In this document: positions 57,800 through 64,000 of the stretch, piece after piece | How positions within the stretch are numbered: the first letter of the stretch is position 1 | Layout: each line of letters begins with the position of its first letter | DNA from: Diplosphaera chodatii | Taxonomy: Eukaryota; Chlorophyta; Trebouxiophyceae; Prasiolales; Stichococcaceae | NCBI GenBank assembly: GCA_032358165.1 | Contig: JAALGY010000021.1 | Coordinates: forward strand, 62,001 to 126,000 | Direction: 5' to 3' | Length of the DNA: 64,000 nucleotides | Notes under the pieces: model-generated | Told to the model about the DNA's origin: nothing | The model's database searches: none | The model's input: only the letters and a program-made list of their open reading frames with translations | Program-made: the position numbers and the translations under genes

Positions 57800-60247
57800 A
57801 TGTCGATGTTGGAGAAGGTGCTGCACCGCGGCAAGAGCCGCTCGTCGCCGGACCTGGTGGCCAAGACCGTGGCCACCCTGCAGCGCCTTGACGAGGGCAA
57901 CGCCACCGATAAGCAGGTGGCCACCTGCGGTGCTGCATGGGTCAACACGTCGAGCGGTGGCATCATCCGCGTCGCAGCACTGCCATCTGTACAGACCCAA
58001 TTGCCACATGTGGTCGAGGTAAGGAGTGTGTCTGTAGGTGGAGGAGGTGTCCAAGTCGCTGAGCGTGATGAAGGCCACGATGTTTGCTGCCGGCGAGAGC
58101 GAGGCCTCCAAGGAGGCAGCCGTTGTGACAGCATATGAGGTGCGATGCGTCAAGTGCACGCACGCCTCCAGTTGCCGACGAAGCCGGTCATGCTCGTCGC
58201 ATGTGCCGCTGCAGTGCGATGCACTTCATGGCACTGCCACATCATATCAAGCGTCGGAGCCAATGCAAGTTTGATGTACCGATGCAAGTGCTGCTTTGAT
58301 GCACAATCCCAGCCATGACCTGTGCCCCCAATGATCTGTTGGTGTCTGCCCATGCCAGTGGCATTTGTATGTGCATGGGGTGCATGAGCTCATGCTTACA
58401 CGCCTCTTATGGATGGACTCGTTTCTTGCGGCAGGCGGTCAAGTCAGGGTTCCCAATCGCGGCGGTGGCCGCGCTGCCACACCTGGAGTTCGAGGCGCGC
58501 AAGGACGCGGCGCAGCTGGTCGGCGCGATCGTGCGGCTGGACAACGGCGGCGACAAGCCGGGCGAGCGCTACGTGCTGGAGCACCCCCAGCTGATCACCC
58601 TGCTGTTTGACGGGTACGGTTGACACATGGTGACCAGGCCACCTGCATGCCTGGTGCAAGCTGCCTCGACCTGCAATGCAGGTCGCAGCAGCACTTTCTG
58701 CTGCACTGAGCTGTGGTGTGGACGACGTGCATCAAAGGATGTTGGTGCTGCAGGTACAGCAACCCCGAGACAGCGCTGAACTGCGGCAGCGTGCTGCGCG
58801 ACTGCATACGGAGCGCACCCATCGCCAAGTGCGCTGCAGAATCGCAGGCTTGCATGCTTCCAACTCGATGTGGCTCCATGTTGCAGAGTTTTCCATCATG
58901 CACAGCAGTCCATTTCACCTTGCTGTTGTCGTGAACTATTTGTGCAAATGTCTGTAGGATGGTGCTGGAGTCGCCGCGGTTTGAGGACTTCTTCCTGATG
59001 GTGGAGGTGCCCAACTTCGAGATCGCCTCTGACGCGTTCCAGACGTTCAAGGTGAGAGCTCAGCAGACTTTGCCATGTACAGTCTGCATCCATCATGTCT
59101 TAACTGAAGTCATCGTGAGTCTGTCCGCACTTGCACGGCTTACACTGGTCTCTGTTGTGTAGGAGCTGATGACGCGTCACAAAAACCTTATTGCAGCCTT
59201 CACATTTGAGCATTACAATGTGGTAAGCCACAATGTACATCTGCCTGAGCCAATGCCTGCACCTCTCCAATGCATGCATCACTACAGGTCAACGTGTCTC
59301 TGCACGTCCTGACGCCCTGCGCTAACATGTTTTGTGCGGGGTGCAGCTTTTCCCGGCGCCCGTCCGGGGCGAGCCTGCGACGGGCTACACATCCCTGCTG
59401 CAGTCGGACAACTATGTCACACGGCGCCAGTCCCTGAAGGTGCCAGCAGAGCTGGTCGTGTGGCTGTTGCAGCGGTTGGCTAGAGGCACTGGGCCTGGGC
59501 ATCATGCAGCCCGCAAGATCCTGTTGGGAGACCCAAGCCTGTCCCTGCTCGAGTCTGACAAGCTCCCAGCTGCCCACTGCAGTTGCTGGGAGAGATCCTG
59601 CTGGACCCAGCCAATGCAAAGACCATGATGCGGTATGTGACGGATGCGGAGAACCTGAAGCTCATGATGGTGCTGCTCAAGGAGACGTCCAAGAGCATCC
59701 AGTTCGAGGCCTTCCATGTCTTCAAGGTGCGCGGCGCCTCGGGAGGCTGGCCACAGCTTGGGACCCACCCCGTCTTGTCCAGACTCCGATGCGAGGGTTC
59801 GCAGGCACAGCAGCAGCAAATTAGCAGGGCGTCATTGACGATGGCAGGATTCAGCGCCGATACACATGCTGGCATCGACCATGTGTTCGTGTGATGTGGT
59901 TCTGAGCTGACACAGCGCGCGTCTGGGGCCGCAGGTGTTTGTGGCAAACCCTAACAAGACACCGGCCATCGTTGACATCCTGGCAGGCAACAAGGAGAAG
60001 CTGCTGCGCTACCTGAAGGACTTCCACAACGACACCAGTGCGTGCTCTGCAAGTCATTGCGCTTCGAGTGCTTGAGCTTCCAGAATATGTGCTGCTGCAG
60101 ACAAACTGCTGGCTGGACTGGCTCTGCCAGGTCGTCTTGGTTTCCTGCAAGACTCAGATCCGCTGTTCGAGTGCAGATGACGAGCAATTCAAGGAGGAGA
60201 AGGCTGTCATTATAAAGGAGATCAGCACGCTGGAGCCCAACAGGTAA
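57800..60247 (+). CDS. Mo25/CAB39-like scaffold protein (10 exons)
   Basis: Exons are 57800-57916, 58038-58139, 58435-58613, 58754-58828, 58958-59051, 59163-59222, 59347-59439, 59583-59726, 59935-60037 and 60177-60247, giving 345 residues, close to the 341 of human MO25-alpha. Conserved blocks include KSRSSPDLVAKTVATLQRLD, HPQLITLLFDGYSNPETALN, SPRFEDFFLMVEVPNFEIAS, DAFQTFKELMTRHKNLIAAF, SLLQSDNYVTRRQSLKLLGE, MMVLLKETSKSIQFEAFHVF and FVANPNKTPAIVDILAGNKE. Mo25 is an armadillo-type helical repeat protein that binds and activates Ste20/GCK-family kinases (with STRAD and LKB1 in animals, in polarity and cytokinesis networks in fungi). It is cytosolic, with no signal or membrane segment. The start is set by the conserved N-terminus and by in-phase exons. 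Confidence 0.95.
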
Positions 60248-60633
60248 CACAGGCACGCCCTGCATCGGCTGGGCGGGCAAATCATGAGCGAACATCCCGG
60301 ACGCGCCTTTCTGGACTGGCACCTTGGGCGGCATTTTGTGGCTAGAGGGTTGGGCACTGCAGACTGGCGGTCACTGATGGCGCTTGCATCCTGAAACCAA
60401 CGTGCACAGTTGTGAAGCTCAAAGCAATCCAGCAGCAAGGCAAACCAGCCAATGTCCCCGTCTGCATCACAAGCTACACCATGTTTGCACTTCTACACGG
60501 CGTACATCAGTCTCATATGATACATGCATCTGGCACATTATACAGCACGGTCTGCACCTGCCAGCACCGCGGCGAGGTGCTTGGCTACCACATTGCTGGC
60601 TGCAGACTTTCATAATCAAGCACATCTGTCGAC
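60248..60633. other. Convergent 3' region between Mo25 and the isomerase gene
   Basis: 386 bases onto which both neighbours converge. It should hold both 3' UTRs. I see no TGTAA on either strand and no further gene. Confidence 0.5.
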
Positions 60634-62382
60634 TCATAGCTTAGAGAACTGCGGCTGCTGCCGATGTTGCAGTGCTGTGAAGGCCGCCTCCAGGTCCCGT
60701 GACACCAGCTGCGCGCTGTTCCACAGGGCCACCTCGCGCAGCCCGTCTGCCACTGTGTGCTCCCTGCAGTGAGCGCATGCCATGTCCACTCACATGGCTG
60801 CAATGTACGCCACGGCACCATGTGCATGCTGCAACCCGGCGTCTCGAGCGCAAAGCGTGCACATTTGGACTGCAGCCATGTACCCGTGTCTTGCTCTGCC
60901 GTCAGACGCTCACCGAGCATGCAGGCAGATGCGCTTGGTGCCATACGTGGCCACCGGCGATTTTGCCGCAATTAATGCCGCCAGCTGCCGCACGCCCGCC
61001 TGGGAGCACACATTGCAAACTCCCGATGGCAAGGTGTGATTGAACGAACGTGCCAAAGGGGTTGCAGGGACTTGCACCAAAGAGCACAGACGGCGGAAGG
61101 CGCAGCGCTGCGTGCGACGTGCCTGCAGCGCTGCCTCGTCGGGGAACACGTGCGTCACGAGTCCCATCTGCAGCGCCTCGGCTCCGCGGAAGGTGCGCGT
61201 CGTGAGCGCCAGCTCCCTGGCCCGGCCTGTCGCAGTGTGTTGAAAGGTGTTTGGACCCTGATGGCCGTGCTGTGTGTGCTGTTGCGCCAAGTAGTAGCTG
61301 GGCATGGCGTGGGGTGTCTACATCGCTCTAACAGCACAGGCATGCGCATCCAAGCATTGATAGAATGGGCGCTGCTAGATTACCTTCGCCGACCAGGCGG
61401 AACAGGCGCTGCAGGGTGCCCAGGTCAGCGGTGATGCCCAGGTCGACCTCCTTCACGCAGAAGGCGGCGGATTCCGTGCAGCAGCGGATGTCCGCTGCGG
61501 TGATCATGTCGATGCCTGCGCCCAGGCAACGAAGTTTTTGTCCACTGCTTCGCACGACCAGCTTCACCCGGCATGCAGACCTGAGTGCCATTGCAGGCAA
61601 CATCATGTAATGGTCTGGTGCATGGGCACCTGCGCCGATGCAGGCTCCCTGCACCGCAGCGATAACCGGCGCACGGCATTGCTCGAGGCACGTAAAGGCG
61701 TCCTGCATGTGTGAGGCGGCCAGGTTGGCATGGAATAATGCCCCAAGATTGGCTGTACAGAGTGAACTATACACTTCTTGGTGGACTCCACCCTTCATAT
61801 GCCGCAGTTGCACACCTGCATGTGCAATATGTCGCGCCGCAGCTGCTCGCGTGCCCTGCTGGGACAGTGCGCATCTTTGATGGTCTTCAGAATGCCGCGG
61901 GCCACGCTGAGGTCGATGCCGCCACAGAAGTTGCGCCCCTCCCCCGATAGGATCACCTAATGCGGGGGCTTCACCTCTCAGGAGGCTGCCAAGTAGTAGC
62001 GCTTAGCAGTAGCGGCATGAACGAACCGGAACGGCTTCCTACGTGAGTCTCTGTAAGAAGTGTGTGGAACAGCCTACCGCTCGCACATCTGCATCCTGCG
62101 CTTCAAGCCACCTGACCGCCTGTCAAATCAAATACCACACATGTGAGCTCGATCGATCACCGTCGGAGCATGCAAGTGCACCGCATGTTCGCCCGACACA
62201 TGGCATGGAGCCGTAGTAAGCGTCGGAGGTGGCAGCCCGCATACCTGCGGCAGCTCTGCAAATGCAACGTGGTCCAGAGCATTGCTCTTTTGCGGGCGAT
62301 TCAAGGTCACTAACCCAATGTTATTTGTGATTGAGGCTGCAACAGATGAGCCGTGCCAAGCCATGGCTATTGACCTGCGCAT
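60634..62382 (-). CDS. ECH1: Peroxisomal delta(3,5)-delta(2,4)-dienoyl-CoA isomerase (ECH1-like)
   Basis: Exons on the minus strand are 62382-62245, 62119-62078, 61956-61816, 61702-61630, 61515-61384, 61226-61123, 60999-60914 and 60763-60634, giving 281 residues in phase. Crotonase-fold blocks are NIGLVTLNRPQKSNALDHVA, VILSGEGRNFCGGIDLS (oxyanion-hole loop), VIAAVQGACIGAGIDMITAADIR (split here as VIAAVQGACIGAG and IDMITAADIR) and CVKEVDLGITADLGTLQRLF. The Asp in AADIR and the Glu and Asp in KEVDLG correspond to the acidic catalytic residues of mammalian ECH1, which separates it from ordinary enoyl-CoA hydratases. The C-terminus is PQFSKL; SKL is a canonical type 1 peroxisomal targeting signal and no N-terminal presequence is visible. 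The enzyme moves double bonds during beta-oxidation of unsaturated fatty acids with odd-numbered double bonds. Intron 6 appears to use a GC donor. Confidence 0.9.
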
Positions 62383-62938
62383 GCAGAAGCCATGATGCTG
62401 GGACCAGGTCGACTGCGGTGTTTGACTACGTAGTCACCCTAGCTACTTCAGTATGCTCGTCAACGAGATACAAAGCGCGTTGTACACTGCGAAAGTAGGT
62501 GAGGTCCGGCCGGAAGTGCAAGCTCATGCACATGCACATGCCACTACAGGGGTGGGCAAACCATGTTCCAATTTTGCGTGCTGCGGTTCTCCGCTCAGCA
62601 GCGTCGTTGGTACCGTTCCGCGCCGCAAACCGTGCAACACATATGTGTTGTTGACGTGCCTGTTGCATATGTACTGCAGCAGCCAAAGACGGCATCCGGC
62701 GCGGTGTTGGCGCTGTGGTTCGTCTTTGTGACCATTCGAAGATGCGAGTCAAGAAGCATGGCACTGCCTGAAAGCTGCCAGCAGAGAAAACAGGGCGGCT
62801 TCACAGAGTTGCAGGCATGGAGAACATAACTGTGCTTCGCGTGCGCCACTACCACTTCAGACCTGCTATCGAGTTGGGAGTCGCATCCTATCTATATATT
62901 CAGGCTCAGCGAATGGCCTGCCATGCTGATCTCGAGGT
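62383..62938. other. Intergenic region upstream of the isomerase gene
   Basis: 556 bases between two minus-strand genes: promoter of the isomerase and 3' UTR of the right-hand gene. I see no supported coding sequence. Confidence 0.5.
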
Positions 62939-64000
62939 TTAGGCTCCAGAAGCATCCGATGCCCTCAAGGCCTGCAGCTGCTGCTGTAGATGGTCTATTG
63001 CGGCCTGCCGCTTGCTGCGCCACTGATCGCCATCCTCCTGCAAAAAAGACGGCTGCCGGTTGGAAACGTAGAGGTTCATGTGGTCCTCATCAAGTAATTC
63101 AGGGTACAACGTGCGTCGCAAGACATTGTGACTGAAGTGCATCACCTGCTGCGCTCTTGTCAACGGTGCTCGCGCCTTGCGGGCCTTGTCTACTGCCGCC
63201 CTGGCCTTCACCGCCGCCTGCAGCCACAGTCGGCAGGTGAACGCTGTGACTTGGCGGCACTGCCGCTTGGCGTCAACTTACAGGAGCAAAACTGGCGGAC
63301 GCTCGCGAGCGATGATGTGAACCTTCTGGGCTTCGGGCTGGGTGAAGTCGACGCTGCCGTCGGCGCTGGCTGCTGGGTAACCCTCTGCGTCGGACCACCC
63401 GGCGCGGCTGAACTTGGGCGCCAGCTCCTCCTGCACTGACGGCCGTGCTGCGATCGCGTCCAGCTTCTCCAGTTCCTGCAGGGTGGCCGGCGGCACAAAG
63501 TCATCAGCAACTGGCTGAGCTTGGCAGCAGCTGCAGGGACCCACACGCCCTGCGCTCCGACCCAAGCGCTTCGGGACGCACGGCGCAACTGCGGCGGGAC
63601 AGCCGCAATGGGCTGACACGCCAGACATGCGGACGTGTCGCACCGCTGTCTGGGCCTTCAGCTGCTTCTCTGCCTTCGTGGCAGCCGCCGCCGCTGCTGC
63701 CGCCTTGGCCTGCGCTCGCTCCGCCGCCAGCACAGCGATATCCTCCTCCTGCACAGCGATGAGCTTTGACAACTTCGACAAACTGGGCACAACCACCAGC
63801 TACAGCACATCTGCACAGTGACAAACTACCAAAGCGCATTGTCAAATAAGCCAAACAACAAGATGACTAAGCTGGGCACCTTCCAGGTGGAGGTGCCATC
63901 GGGGCGGTCCTCCAGCCGCACCCCCAGCCCAGCCAGCGTCTCGTCCCGCGCCCTGCAACGCACCCAGGCGTGGGTGTCGCGCAAAGCAGCCAAGGTCCAG
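62939..64000 (-). CDS. 3' part of a probable cytosolic-type cysteinyl-tRNA synthetase (runs off the window)
   Basis: The last exon ends at 62939 (TLYPELLDEDHMNLYVSNRQ and a Gln-rich end, LQQQLQALRASDASGA). Going upstream on the same strand there are blocks with FVPPATLQELEKL and KFSRAGWSDAEGYPAASADG (about 63470-63290), a charged Ala/Lys-rich helix (EEDIAVLAAERAQAKAAAAA, then AEKQLKAQ; about 63765-63640) after VPSLSKLSKLIAVQ, and ARDETLAGLGVRLEDRPDGT with STWK at about 63955-63885. The GVRLEDRPDG-type segment followed by a charged helix and a VPP/K(F/Y)S...GYP block is the order at the C-terminus of eukaryotic CysRS. The catalytic domain (HIGH, KMSKS) would lie beyond 64000, so the call is tentative. 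The final 80 residues are not ones I know from CysRS and could belong to a lineage-specific extension. Confidence 0.45.

Overview
The window looks like nuclear DNA of a green alga (Chlorophyta; class not resolved). Genes on both strands are split into many short exons by introns of roughly 80-250 bases, the coding DNA is GC-rich, TGTAA (the usual chlorophyte poly(A) signal) follows several stops, and the gene set is eukaryotic and plant-like: a SWIRM-amine oxidase histone demethylase, ASCC3 helicase, a membrane-anchored septin, HemW, Mo25, a peroxisomal dienoyl-CoA isomerase and probably cytosolic CysRS. Gene spans below include introns. For the secreted protein at 2.5-6.5 kb, the septin, HemW, Mo25 and the isomerase I could build complete exon models whose reading phases close from start to stop.

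Layout. 1-16 kb is accessory-like: two segmental repeats (A: 1-947 and 7068-8001; B: 955-2256 and 14192-15490), a 12-exon secreted protein gene between them, a gene-poor 5 kb holding tandem repeats, a palindrome and a possible terminal-inverted-repeat element, and a minus-strand gene for an Ala-rich secreted protein whose middle exons also occur as a truncated copy at the left edge. 17.4-23.8 kb carries two tandem minus-strand genes with the same unusual zinc-finger-like domain, cut at identical intron positions. 24.7-31.2 kb (minus) is an LSD1/KDM1 histone demethylase with a long low-complexity tail; it diverges from a 15-kb plus-strand ASCC3 gene (31.8-46.8 kb). Then come a septin (+), HemW (+), a mitochondrial-type J-domain protein (-), Mo25 (+), a peroxisomal isomerase with a C-terminal SKL (-), and the 3' part of a gene resembling cysteinyl-tRNA synthetase (-) that runs off the right edge.

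The genes form no operon. Two divergent pairs share short intergenic regions (LSD1/ASCC3, 630 bp; J-protein/Mo25, 736 bp) and two pairs are convergent (HemW/J-protein; Mo25/isomerase). The most distinctive items are the tandem zinc-finger-like genes, the A/B duplication with an internal 6.2-kb loss in one copy, the transmembrane-tailed septin, and three introns that appear to use GC-AG splice sites.
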